Assembly: GCA_947306705.1 (NCBI GenBank)
Contig: CAMZHD010000009.1
Coordinates: 1 to 33,103 of the forward strand
DNA: 33,103 bases
Source: an uncultured Caryophanales bacterium
GTDB taxonomy: Bacteria > Bacillota_I > Bacilli_A > RF39 > UBA660
Direction of reading: 5' to 3'
Shown here one piece after another: positions 7,666 through 14,839 of the stretch (position 1 is its first letter; each line of letters begins with the position of its first letter). A program made the position numbers and the translations under genes. Below the pieces are notes generated by a model, which was given only the letters and a program-made list of their open reading frames with translations, was not told the origin of the DNA and made no database searches.

Positions 7666-8781
7666 TTATTTAAACAAATTTCTTAACCATAAGGATGGCC
7701 ATCCAATATAACGAATTTTTAAAATGACTTTTCCCATTAAGGATTCTTCTGTAACATACAAATCATCTGCTACAGCATTGGCATCTCCTTTGGTATAATA
7801 GCGAAATTCGTCATTAATATTTTTTACGGCGGTAACACGGTGTACAACACGAATGTTATCTCGACGGAAGACTATGACATCTCCTTCTTCAATGACTTTT
7901 TCTTTACTATTGAATAAGACTACGTCTCCTCTTTCAATTGTTCCTGTCATTGAATCTGATCCAATTACTAGTATTCCATACGTAAATCTACAAGATACTA
8001 GTCCGATTATAAATACTACGAATAAAACTCCTACTACTAAAGTAATAATTTCTTTTCGTAGTTCTTTTGGTCTTTCTCTGTAATAGTCATGGTTGTAGTA
8101 TTTTTCTAAGTATGAATATATCAACAATGGATATATTAATCTTAGGAATGTTCTAAAGTATACGTATACATCTGGAATGATTGGAAAGATATAACTATAT
8201 AGCATAGTAATTAATTTATATGCTATAACGGGATCTTTTCCATATCTTGCACTAATATAGGTATACAACATATTATTTGCAATTGATGCAAAAGAAATTA
8301 AACCTAATAAAGCCATAAAGCTTTCTAGATTCTTAAAATTATAAGTACTTAAATATAAAGATATATCAACTAATGTACCTACAATGGTAATTAATACCTT
8401 TGATACTGTTGAATCATCTATTAATACCTTCGTACGAATATATTCCATTGATATAATCGTTAAAGATATTGGAATAATATAAGTAAATAGTGATTTTACT
8501 CCAAATCTTACGTTCGCATTAAAAAATCCTGTAGATAGTCCTAATACATAGAATGCTGCTACATAGAATATTCCAAATACGATCATCATCGTTAAGATTT
8601 TTCTTTTACTTGATGGTAAATTTCTGTCTCTTTTTAGCAGTAAAGAGATTAGAAAGGCAGATCCTGTTATTAGGACTGCGGTAAAGATTTTATTACTAGT
8701 AAGATGAACAAGGGTACATAATACTAGGAATAGTAATAATACTAATTCAACAATAACACTTTTCGTGAATATTCTTTTCAT
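7666..8781 (-). CDS. SipW/ER-type signal peptidase I with large N-terminal membrane domain
   Basis: A 371-residue membrane peptidase. The C-terminal 100 residues are the catalytic domain of the archaeal/ER/SipW class: GSDSM with nucleophile Ser277, RGDVVLF, EEGDVIVF, VVHRV with His314 in place of the bacterial Lys, and KGDANAVADD supplying the acidic residues. The first 260 residues hold seven to nine hydrophobic segments. SipW proteins are usually only about 190 residues with one or two helices, so this extension is unusual. In Bacillus SipW cuts TasA and TapA, and TasA-like proteins flank this gene. ATG at 8781 is chosen because AGGTGA lies eight bases upstream; an in-frame GTG four codons earlier has no ribosome site. 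The upstream gene ends 42 bases before this start. Probable job: cleaving the GYA-type leaders of the four surface proteins in this window. Confidence 0.88.
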   Translation of the reverse strand: MKRIFTKSVIVELVLLLFLVLCTLVHLTSNKIFTAVLITGSAFLISLLLKRDRNLPSSKRKILTMMIVFGIFYVAAFYVLGLSTGFFNANVRFGVKSLFTYIIPISLTIISMEYIRTKVLIDDSTVSKVLITIVGTLVDISLYLSTYNFKNLESFMALLGLISFASIANNMLYTYISARYGKDPVIAYKLITMLYSYIFPIIPDVYVYFRTFLRLIYPLLIYSYLEKYYNHDYYRERPKELRKEIITLVVGVLFVVFIIGLVSCRFTYGILVIGSDSMTGTIERGDVVLFNSKEKVIEEGDVIVFRRDNIRVVHRVTAVKNINDEFRYYTKGDANAVADDLYVTEESLMGKVILKIRYIGWPSLWLRNLFK

Positions 8782-8823
8782 GTACCCTTTCACCTACTTT
8801 TTATTCTTGAACTTTATTCTTTA

Positions 8824-9312
8824 TTAAGCAACTGGATTTGCTTCTACTGATAAAGCTATAAATGTAGTTACATCAGCAGTTACTGGAGTTTTTAAAGCTT
8901 CTACTTCAACAACGACTGTAGTGCTTCCCCCTGGTGCAATTGTATTGCTTCCTAATGTTGCATTTACTTGGAAGTTTGTATCATCAGCATTATCAACAGC
9001 TAAGTTTTCTAATTTAGCAGCGATTTCATCAGATTCGTTAACAATTGTATAAGTAATTGTTGTTTTGTCTCCTCTTTTTGTGAAACCTTCAATTGTGAAC
9101 TCAGCGTTTAATAAATCTGTTACTGTAGCAGTTACTGTTCCATCTCCAGCTACGGTTGCTGGTTCTTGGAAATGTACTACAAAGTTTGAATCATCAACTG
9201 AAATAGTTCCTGCTCCTTCTATATTTAGTGTTACTCCACTCATGGCAGCGTAACCAATTCCTAAAGCTAATACTGCGATTAGGATTACAATAATTCCTGT
9301 TCTTCTTTTCAT
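8824..9312 (-). CDS. Small TasA/camelysin-like secreted subunit
   Basis: A 162-residue exported protein made largely of short beta-prone segments. It has a basic start (MKRR), a hydrophobic stretch (residues 6-17) ending LGIGYA, then VTLNIEG. The mature part is acidic and rich in Thr, Val and Asp, with no cysteine. It looks like a single Ig-like sandwich of about 135 residues, close to the small TasA/CalY fold and with a polar last strand (FIALSVEANPVA). It is the first gene of the operon and has the best promoter and a roughly 65-base leader, which suits an abundant structural subunit. The peptidase gene follows 42 bases downstream. In Bacillus the equivalents TasA and CalY form matrix fibres; fibre formation here is inferred. 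Confidence 0.82.
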   Translation of the reverse strand: MKRRTGIIVILIAVLALGIGYAAMSGVTLNIEGAGTISVDDSNFVVHFQEPATVAGDGTVTATVTDLLNAEFTIEGFTKRGDKTTITYTIVNESDEIAAKLENLAVDNADDTNFQVNATLGSNTIAPGGSTTVVVEVEALKTPVTADVTTFIALSVEANPVA

Positions 9313-9384
9313 TTTTTACTCTACCTCTTTCCTTGTCCCAAAATAAAAGCACTATGCTACCTTGTACCATATTTTGATATATTC

Positions 9385-9413
9385 ATTATATCGATTATTT
9401 TTCTTAAAATCAA
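9385..9413 (-). promoter_or_regulatory. Promoter of the SipW/TasA-like operon
   Basis: Minus strand TTGATT (9408-9413), exactly 17 bp, then a perfect TATAAT (9385-9390). The ATG is about 70 bases further on, leaving room for leader regulation. Confidence 0.75.
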
Positions 9414-9422
9414 TATTATTTC

Positions 9423-9448
9423 AAAAAAAAAGAGAATAATTTTCTCTT
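9423..9448 (-). terminator. Intrinsic terminator of rnc
   Basis: A 7-bp stem (AAGAGAA/TTCTCTT) with a five-base loop, followed by eight T residues on the minus strand and overlapping the rnc stop codon. It separates rnc from the surface operon promoter. Confidence 0.8.
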
Positions 9449-10106
9449 AAAAAACCATCTTATCTAATGCTTCTTTTGCGGCCTCTTGTTCTGCCTCTTT
9501 TTTACTCGTTCCAGAGCCTACTCCATACACGATTTCATCGATTTTTACTTCTACCGTGAAACGTTTATCATGAGCTGGTCCTTCTTCATTTACTAAGACA
9601 TATTCTAGAGACTTTTGCTCTGTTTGAACATATTCTTGTAGAGCACTCTTATAATCACTAAAGAAAGATGTATTTGGATCTTCTATATAAGGAACAATAA
9701 TATCTAATACAACTCTTCTTACCGTTGCATATCCTAAATCTACGTAGATTGCTCCCATTAAGGCTTCAAAGATATCCGCAACAATTGCTTTCTTTAATCC
9801 TTCTTTTTGTTCCCCATTTCCTAATAATATGTAGTTTTGTAGACCAAGGGCTGTTGCATAACAATAGTTTGCATTCTCACAGACGTAACTTGCTCTTACC
9901 TTTGTCATTTCTCCTTCTGATTCTTTATGATTTCGAAATAGATAATCTGCTACTACTAAATCTAGGACAGCATCTCCTAAAAACTCTAATCTTTCATAGT
10001 TTGCTTTTGCTTTATGTTCATTTGTATAAGAACTATGAGAGAAGGCTGCCTTATATAAGGATAGATTCTTAGGAGTAATCTTTAAGGTTTGAAATAGTTC
10101 TTCCAT
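9447..10106 (-). CDS. rnc: Ribonuclease III
   Basis: Double-strand-specific endoribonuclease that processes the rRNA precursor and structured mRNAs in the cytoplasm. The N-terminal catalytic domain carries the signature ERLEFLGDAVLDL (residues 38-50 from the chosen start), with the second acidic pair in DIFEALMGAIYVD. Residues about 150-219 are the double-stranded-RNA-binding domain, ending in SGTSKKEAEQEAAKEALDKM. The start is placed at 10106, where GGTGA lies five bases upstream. An in-frame ATG at 10124 lies within the -10 box (TATAATG) and so cannot be in the transcript from that promoter; the ATG at 10112 is an alternative. It stands alone with its own promoter and terminator, away from acpP or smc where it often lies in other Firmicutes. 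Confidence 0.95.
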   Translation of the reverse strand: MEELFQTLKITPKNLSLYKAAFSHSSYTNEHKAKANYERLEFLGDAVLDLVVADYLFRNHKESEGEMTKVRASYVCENANYCYATALGLQNYILLGNGEQKEGLKKAIVADIFEALMGAIYVDLGYATVRRVVLDIIVPYIEDPNTSFFSDYKSALQEYVQTEQKSLEYVLVNEEGPAHDKRFTVEVKIDEIVYGVGSGTSKKEAEQEAAKEALDKMVF

Positions 10107-10122
10107 CTTCATCACCGTATTC

Positions 10123-10131
10123 ATTATATCA
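10123..10131 (-). promoter_or_regulatory. Extended -10 promoter of rnc
   Basis: TGATATAAT on the minus strand, 17 bases before the chosen rnc start. The transcript would have a very short leader. A possible TTGAAA lies upstream at only 15 bp spacing. Confidence 0.6.
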
Positions 10132-10164
10132 TGATTTTTCCTCTTTCAATAGAGTTTTTTTAGG

Positions 10165-10193
10165 TTGAAAAAAGAGTGAAACCATTGTAAAAT
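10165..10193 (+). promoter_or_regulatory. Promoter of yidD and the lipoprotein gene
   Basis: TTGAAA (10165-10170), 17 bp, TAAAAT (10188-10193), 15 bases before the yidD start. It is divergent from the rnc promoter. Confidence 0.7.
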
Positions 10194-10208
10194 GAATATG
10201 GTGATTCT

Positions 10209-10433
10209 ATGAAGAGGTTCCTTATCAAACTGATTCATTTATATCAAAAAATACCCTTCTCTAGTCATAATAAATGTAGGTATACTCCTACATGTAGTCA
10301 TTATGCTATAGAAGCAATTGAAACACACGGGACGATGAAAGGACTATTCCTAGCATTTAAAAGGATTCTTCGTTGTAATCCTTGGGGAGGCTTTGGATAT
10401 GATCCTGTTCCACCTAAGAAGGAGAAATTATGA
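10209..10433 (+). CDS. yidD: Membrane protein insertion efficiency factor YidD
   Basis: A 74-residue protein of the YidD family, an amphipathic peripheral membrane protein that helps YidC and Sec insert proteins. Diagnostic features are all present: [19 protein letters not shown] (residues 23-41), [15 protein letters not shown] and GGFGYDPVP, with its conserved cysteines. In many Bacteria yidD lies in the rpmH-rnpA-yidC cluster; here it is away from those genes and precedes a lipoprotein. Its TGA stop overlaps the next ATG (ATGA), so the two are translationally coupled. The stop also shows that TGA is not a Trp codon in this organism. Confidence 0.95.
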   Translation: MKRFLIKLIHLYQKIPFSSHNKCRYTPTCSHYAIEAIETHGTMKGLFLAFKRILRCNPWGGFGYDPVPPKKEKL

Positions 10434-11293
10434 AAAAGAAACTATTAAGCTTACTACTATTACTCATTCCATTTCTATTATCTGGTTGTACCAATGACAG
10501 TATGGATAACATTGAAATTATTGTAACGAATTATCCAAACGAGTATATTGTGAAAAACTTATATGGAGAACATGCAACGATCTCTTCTATTTATCCAGAT
10601 GGAGTTGATATTGATAATTACAAGATCAGTACGAAACAAAAAAATGAATATTCTAAAAAGGATTTATTTGTTTACAACGGATTACTAGAAAAAGAAAGAA
10701 ACCTTGCCGTGGATTTACTTGCTATTAATCCTGATTTAAAGATTATTGATACTGCTTATGTATTAGAGACAGATTATTCTCCGGAAGAATTATGGTTAAA
10801 TCCATCCTCTCTTCTTATGATGAGTCAAAACGTACGATTAAGTTTAGATGAATATGTTTCTAGTAACTTTTTAAAGAAGGAAATAGATACTGCTTATGAT
10901 GAATTAAAGATTCAATTAAGTGAGTTAGATGCAGAATATCGATTAGCGGTTGATAGTACGAATAATAAAGTATTGATTGTATCTGATAGTGCTTTAAAGT
11001 ATTTAGAGAAATTTGGATTAACGGTTGTATGTATTGATAGTGATGCTACTCAAAAAACATTATCCGATGCAGAAAACTATATGAAAGCAGGAACTGTTAA
11101 TTATGTATTCCAATTCAAAGGACAACCTATTAATGATAATGCGAAAAAGTTATTAGAAGAGAATCCTACGATTCAAACAATTGAATTACATCGATTAGAT
11201 AATATATCTGATGAGGAAAGAACCAATAAAGAAGATTATGCTTCTTTACTAAGAAATAACTTAGAATTAATCAAGAAAGAATTATATCAATAA
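10430..11293 (+). CDS. ZnuA/AdcA-like lipoprotein lacking the metal-binding histidines
   Basis: A 287-residue lipoprotein: basic start, Leu-rich helix and lipobox LLSGC with the acylated Cys at residue 20. The mature protein has the cluster A-I metal-binding fold signature: [37 protein letters not shown] and the KYLEKFGL helix region. The three histidines that bind Zn or Mn in this family are all replaced by acidic residues: Asp62 in IDNY, Glu120 in EELWLNP and Asp186 in SDSALKY. The His-rich loop of ZnuA is absent. No ABC permease or ATPase gene is next to it. It may bind another ligand or have a non-transport role at the membrane. Translationally coupled to yidD, with GGAG within the end of yidD. 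Confidence 0.82.
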   Translation: MKKKLLSLLLLLIPFLLSGCTNDSMDNIEIIVTNYPNEYIVKNLYGEHATISSIYPDGVDIDNYKISTKQKNEYSKKDLFVYNGLLEKERNLAVDLLAINPDLKIIDTAYVLETDYSPEELWLNPSSLLMMSQNVRLSLDEYVSSNFLKKEIDTAYDELKIQLSELDAEYRLAVDSTNNKVLIVSDSALKYLEKFGLTVVCIDSDATQKTLSDAENYMKAGTVNYVFQFKGQPINDNAKKLLEENPTIQTIELHRLDNISDEERTNKEDYASLLRNNLELIKKELYQ

Positions 11294-11321
11294 AAAAGAA
11301 TAGTTAAACTATTCTTTTTTT
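11292..11321. terminator. Bidirectional terminator between convergent genes
   Basis: A 13-bp perfect stem (11292-11304 with 11308-11320) with a three-base loop, A-run on one side and T-run on the other. It can stop the yidD-lipoprotein transcript on the plus strand and the 11320-12657 transcript on the minus strand. Confidence 0.88.
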
Positions 11322-12657
11322 ATTGGTCTCTATACTGTTTAATCAATTGAGTTGCTTTTTCTTGTTTTTCTTCTGGTACTTTTTCGTCTATAATTTTTCT
11401 AGCTCTTTCTCTCCATGTAGATGAGTGAATCATTCTTTGTACCTGTGGATGTTTTTGTAGAGCTTGTTTATCTAATTGACTTAACTCTTCAAAATTCTCT
11501 AAATCCATAATATAAATGGCATTTTTTTCAGCAGAACGAGGATGAGCATCATCATACTCTCTATCTAGAAGAACTTTTCCATTTGGATAGATATATCCTA
11601 CATATCCTTTATTATATTGCGTTTTTCCTTCTGCGAATAATACATAACCAGAATTTTCATAGAATTCTTGTTTTGCTTGTCCTTTGGCTCTTAGACGTTG
11701 TGTTTCTTCTAGAGAATAGATTTCTGGTCTTGGATTTTCACTTAAAGGTTGAATGACTTTTCTTGGTACTTTTCCTTTTGGAACAATCTCCCAAGGTAAA
11801 GCAATTCTATCTCCTTTTAGTTTTTCTTTCATTTCATTATACTTCACTAATACTGTGTAATAAGAAACTTCTTGTCCTCTTACATTGATTCTTACTGATT
11901 TGTCATAAGAAGATTTGAAATACTTCTCAACTAACGCAAGATACTTTTTAATGGTATTGGTATCTCTTGTTCCTTCACATACCATTAAGTATTCCCAAAC
12001 AACATATAATGTCATTTTATTCACATCAATCTTCTCACGAATATAAGAGTTGTATGATTTAGATTCAATTAGCTCTTTATATTCCTGTCTTTGATGAACT
12101 AATCTTCTATAGAATTCACTTTGTGTTTCTAGGAATCGATCTAATCTATGTTTTAGGGCACATCCAAAATAGTAATGCTCTTCTTCTTCATAAGTATCAG
12201 CATTAACTGGATCTAATCGTTTTAATGCTTTTATTTCTTCAATATATCTTCTACTATCTACTAAGTCTTGGTAAATGACCGGGAATTCTCCTAGTAATTC
12301 TCCTTCACTTGTGATTTGTCTTAGACGAGCAATTCTTTTTTCACATTCAAATGTTAGTTCTTCATTATCTTTATGATGACCTTCTACTCCTAATATAATC
12401 ATTAGTTTTTCTAGGAATTCATCATAACTTGCACGAACATACCCTACTACACTACTTCCATCATTATAACAGGTTAAAAAATCAGTGAAATCATCATTAA
12501 ATTTTTTATATTTAAATACTTGATGAACATGTTCTCTACTCATTAATCTAAAATCAAAAAACATATCCTCTTGTAAGTCTTTATTCTTAGCGCATTCTTG
12601 TAGTAATGTTTTCAATGAAATGTTCACTGTTGGATAACTAGTACTCATAAATGCCAT
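11320..12657 (-). CDS. Hypothetical protein, helical, 445 aa
   Basis: Not recognised. It is a soluble charged protein with no signal peptide or membrane helix. The N-terminal 280 residues look alpha-helical with many Tyr, Arg and Glu (for example YRRLVHQRQEYKELIESKSY). A Pro-rich linker (about 281-305) leads to a small beta-containing module near 325-370: GYVLFAEGKTQYNKGYVGYI and PNGKVLLDREYDD, which could bind a ligand or protein. The last 60 residues are helical. It lies just after the three-gene block 12723-16756 on the same strand, but is separated by a strong terminator and has its own TGGTATAAT promoter at 12678-12686. ATG follows GGGGG with five-base spacing. The reading frame and codon use are like those of neighbouring housekeeping genes, so it is probably native. 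Confidence 0.72.
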   Translation of the reverse strand: MAFMSTSYPTVNISLKTLLQECAKNKDLQEDMFFDFRLMSREHVHQVFKYKKFNDDFTDFLTCYNDGSSVVGYVRASYDEFLEKLMIILGVEGHHKDNEELTFECEKRIARLRQITSEGELLGEFPVIYQDLVDSRRYIEEIKALKRLDPVNADTYEEEEHYYFGCALKHRLDRFLETQSEFYRRLVHQRQEYKELIESKSYNSYIREKIDVNKMTLYVVWEYLMVCEGTRDTNTIKKYLALVEKYFKSSYDKSVRINVRGQEVSYYTVLVKYNEMKEKLKGDRIALPWEIVPKGKVPRKVIQPLSENPRPEIYSLEETQRLRAKGQAKQEFYENSGYVLFAEGKTQYNKGYVGYIYPNGKVLLDREYDDAHPRSAEKNAIYIMDLENFEELSQLDKQALQKHPQVQRMIHSSTWRERARKIIDEKVPEEKQEKATQLIKQYRDQ

Positions 12658-12677
12658 CCCCCTTTAAAATTGGCAAT

Positions 12678-12686
12678 ATTATACCA
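12678..12686 (-). promoter_or_regulatory. Extended -10 promoter for 11320-12657
   Basis: TGGTATAAT on the minus strand, 20 bases before the start codon. It lies just downstream of the terminator at 12694-12724. Confidence 0.6.
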
Positions 12687-12693
12687 CAAAAAC

Positions 12694-12724
12694 AAAAAAA
12701 AGTACAGTGTTTCCTGTACTTTTT
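12694..12724 (-). terminator. Terminator of the 16756-to-12723 operon
   Basis: An 11-bp stem (AAAAAGTACAG paired with its complement) with a six-base loop and a T-run on the minus strand, overlapping the stop codon of the 95-residue gene. Confidence 0.85.
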
Positions 12725-13010
12725 ATATTTTATCAATATTTAGAATATCTTCATTAATCTCTTGAACCATCTCATGTACATGTTCATCATCAAAGATTTC
12801 TTTCACTTCCTCTACATCTTTTGTGAATAGTTCTATTCGAAATAACATGAGTTCCTCTATGTTTTCAATTCCAATTTGTCGGAAGAAATCAATCACATCA
12901 CTGACATTTCTTTTTTCAATTTGAAAGACATCTAAGATACCTTCATCGTACTTTAAGGTAAGTTTATCGATTAATTCTTGGGTAAATCCTTTTTCTAGTA
13001 AGAACTGCAT
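12723..13010 (-). CDS. Small hypothetical helical protein, third gene of the operon
   Basis: A 95-residue, very acidic protein with no signal or membrane segment. Helices are spaced like one or two helical repeats: GFTQELIDKLTLKYDEGI, NVSDVIDFFRQIGI, then NIEELMLFRIELF. The pattern 'leading helix, Gly-Ile turn, helix ending in a hydrophobic Leu-Phe' is also seen in the middle of the preceding gene product. Its ATG lies inside the end of the 12995-14830 gene (16-base overlap, different frame), with AAGGTAGG about nine bases upstream, so its translation is probably coupled. Function not recognised. It may act as a partner or accessory of the larger protein. Confidence 0.68.
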   Translation of the reverse strand: MQFLLEKGFTQELIDKLTLKYDEGILDVFQIEKRNVSDVIDFFRQIGIENIEELMLFRIELFTKDVEEVKEIFDDEHVHEMVQEINEDILNIDKI

Positions 13011-14830
13011 AAATCTAACCTACCTTTCAGAATTCCTTTTATCTTATCAAAATCTTCTTGATTCATAATAGAGTTATAAGTGACTGCATATAATAAACTA
13101 TCTTCTAAAGACTCTAATCCATATGTTTTTAAGATATTATAAATTCTTTTTACTTTTGGTTTTGATATAAGTCTTCCATTGAAATTATAACGATTTGGAT
13201 CATTTGGATCGGTATATGGTTCTAGCTCATCTAAATCCTTTCCAACTATATCAATAATTTCTGTTTCTTCTGTATTGGATTTTTCAACAGCAGCATCCAT
13301 TCTCTCTTTCTCTTGAATTGGAATTTCAATGGATCCTGTTATTTCTTCTTTATTTGCTTGTTCGATTCCTTTGTATGGAATACTTTCATATCCACTACCA
13401 ATATATCTTGTGATTTCTCCTCTTAGTAATGGTTTTGAAGAATTACTATTTACAAATGGACCTGTTGCTTCTTGATAATCTCCATTCTCATCTACTGGTA
13501 GATAAGAAGCAATGATATTGTAGAATACTAAATCTTTTGGAGACACAATATTATAAATACGACTCATATTTTGTTTAATATAAGAATGTCCTAATGGACA
13601 AATTTCAATAAATTGATCCACGATTTCTGCAAAGTTTCTGGACATTAAGCATCCTAATGCTGGATGAACCAAAGTTCCATTATCTCTAAAGAATGGGAAT
13701 CCATATTCTTGATAAGCTTCCATATTCTTGACAAGTCTTTGATGATTCATGGCTAATACTTCTTTGCATTTTCCATAGATATAACTTGTTTCAAAACCTA
13801 TTTCTTCTAAGTATTCCACATTTTTTACATAATCATCGGATCTTCCACTAATCGCTGGTAATACAGAATCTCCTTCTAGTATTTTTCTAGAAGAAAAACC
13901 TTGTGGAATTAATACTGGAAGAATTCCTGTTAGTTCTCTTGGAGTAATTCCTCTCTTCTTACTAAATAACACAATATTTTCAAGGACATCTTTATTTCCT
14001 CTTAGTAGGAGTAATACTAGTTTATTTCCTTTTTTCTCTAAAGAAAATCTTGGGAAATGGTATTGTGTTAATACTTCTAGAATATCCTCTATATTTTTTA
14101 TATTTCCTTGTTTTAGGAGTTCTTTTCGTAAATCTTCACTTAATTCACTGAAATCATAATGATATCTCTTAAAGATTTCAGATACTTGTTTTTCATCTAA
14201 TTCGGAAGATCTTTCTTCTCCTTTTTGATCTCCTAATCGATTTTGAAATACATGTTTATTATATTTCATGATACTAAGAATGATTCCTCTTTTGGTAGAT
14301 TCTGTTAGAGAACATTCTCTCATTAATAATTCGATTAATTCTTGATCATTCATAAATGTAGTACTATTCTTATCTTCTAATGCTCTTAATAATTCTTTAT
14401 ATTTTTCACATAGATTGGAAAGTCTTCCAATCATATTCATACTTTCTATATCTTGTGCTTTCTTTTCTTTTGATAAAGCATCTAATCGTTCAAAGAAATC
14501 TCTTACATATTGTAGTTGAGATTCTTGAATAATATAGGTTGTTTTCTTATCTCTGTTAAATCTTAAAAGAATTTGAATGGTTCTTAAATAATTCGCAATT
14601 TGTTTTTTATCTTCTTCTGGAACGGATAATTCCGCTAAAATATCATCAATGGATCTTAAATCAACATCCATAATATTTAAAACATCAGAACGTACTTTTT
14701 CAATCTCTTCCTTATAATTCTCTAGTGGAGAGACGTTCATTCTTTTTAATTCTTCCAGTTTATGTTCATACCCTAATATGACTTCTTTTAGAATCATGAC
14801 TAATGTGAATTGTTCTTCTGCCATAAACAT
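12995..14830 (-). CDS. Hypothetical helical-repeat protein, 611 aa
   Basis: Not recognised as a named family. Residues 10-190 are charged and coiled-coil-like. Residues about 235-430 form consecutive two-helix units with a Pro-x-hydrophobic turn (for example NIKNIEDILEVLTQYHF, ENIVLFSKKRGI, YVKNVEYLEEIGF, NMEAYQEYGFPFF). This rhythm resembles mTERF-type helical repeats, but that is only a visual likeness. Residues 470-540 are polar and probably disordered. The last 65 residues are a compact module (NRYNFNGRLISKPKVKRIY, then LEDSLLYAVTYNSIM). It is cytoplasmic by lack of signal. It lies nine bases after the 14840-16756 gene and overlaps the next gene by 16 bases, so the three form one operon. 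Start codon: ATG at 14830 (GGAAAG just upstream) or two codons later. Confidence 0.7.
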   Translation of the reverse strand: MFMAEEQFTLVMILKEVILGYEHKLEELKRMNVSPLENYKEEIEKVRSDVLNIMDVDLRSIDDILAELSVPEEDKKQIANYLRTIQILLRFNRDKKTTYIIQESQLQYVRDFFERLDALSKEKKAQDIESMNMIGRLSNLCEKYKELLRALEDKNSTTFMNDQELIELLMRECSLTESTKRGIILSIMKYNKHVFQNRLGDQKGEERSSELDEKQVSEIFKRYHYDFSELSEDLRKELLKQGNIKNIEDILEVLTQYHFPRFSLEKKGNKLVLLLLRGNKDVLENIVLFSKKRGITPRELTGILPVLIPQGFSSRKILEGDSVLPAISGRSDDYVKNVEYLEEIGFETSYIYGKCKEVLAMNHQRLVKNMEAYQEYGFPFFRDNGTLVHPALGCLMSRNFAEIVDQFIEICPLGHSYIKQNMSRIYNIVSPKDLVFYNIIASYLPVDENGDYQEATGPFVNSNSSKPLLRGEITRYIGSGYESIPYKGIEQANKEEITGSIEIPIQEKERMDAAVEKSNTEETEIIDIVGKDLDELEPYTDPNDPNRYNFNGRLISKPKVKRIYNILKTYGLESLEDSLLYAVTYNSIMNQEDFDKIKGILKGRLDLCSSY

Positions 14831-14839
14831 CTTTCCTTT

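Noticed and set aside
9313-9384. Riboswitch in the 65-base leader of the surface operon
   Set aside because: Only a four-base-pair AGCA/TGCT hairpin is visible; too short and simple for a known riboswitch.
9725-10072. Open frame of 115 codons on the plus strand, opposite rnc
   Set aside because: Leu-rich low-complexity product on the strand opposite the RNase III signature, with no ribosome site; a shadow of rnc.
10430-11293. Complete zinc or manganese ABC importer locus
   Set aside because: Only the lipoprotein is present, its metal-binding His are absent, and neither permease nor ATPase is adjacent.
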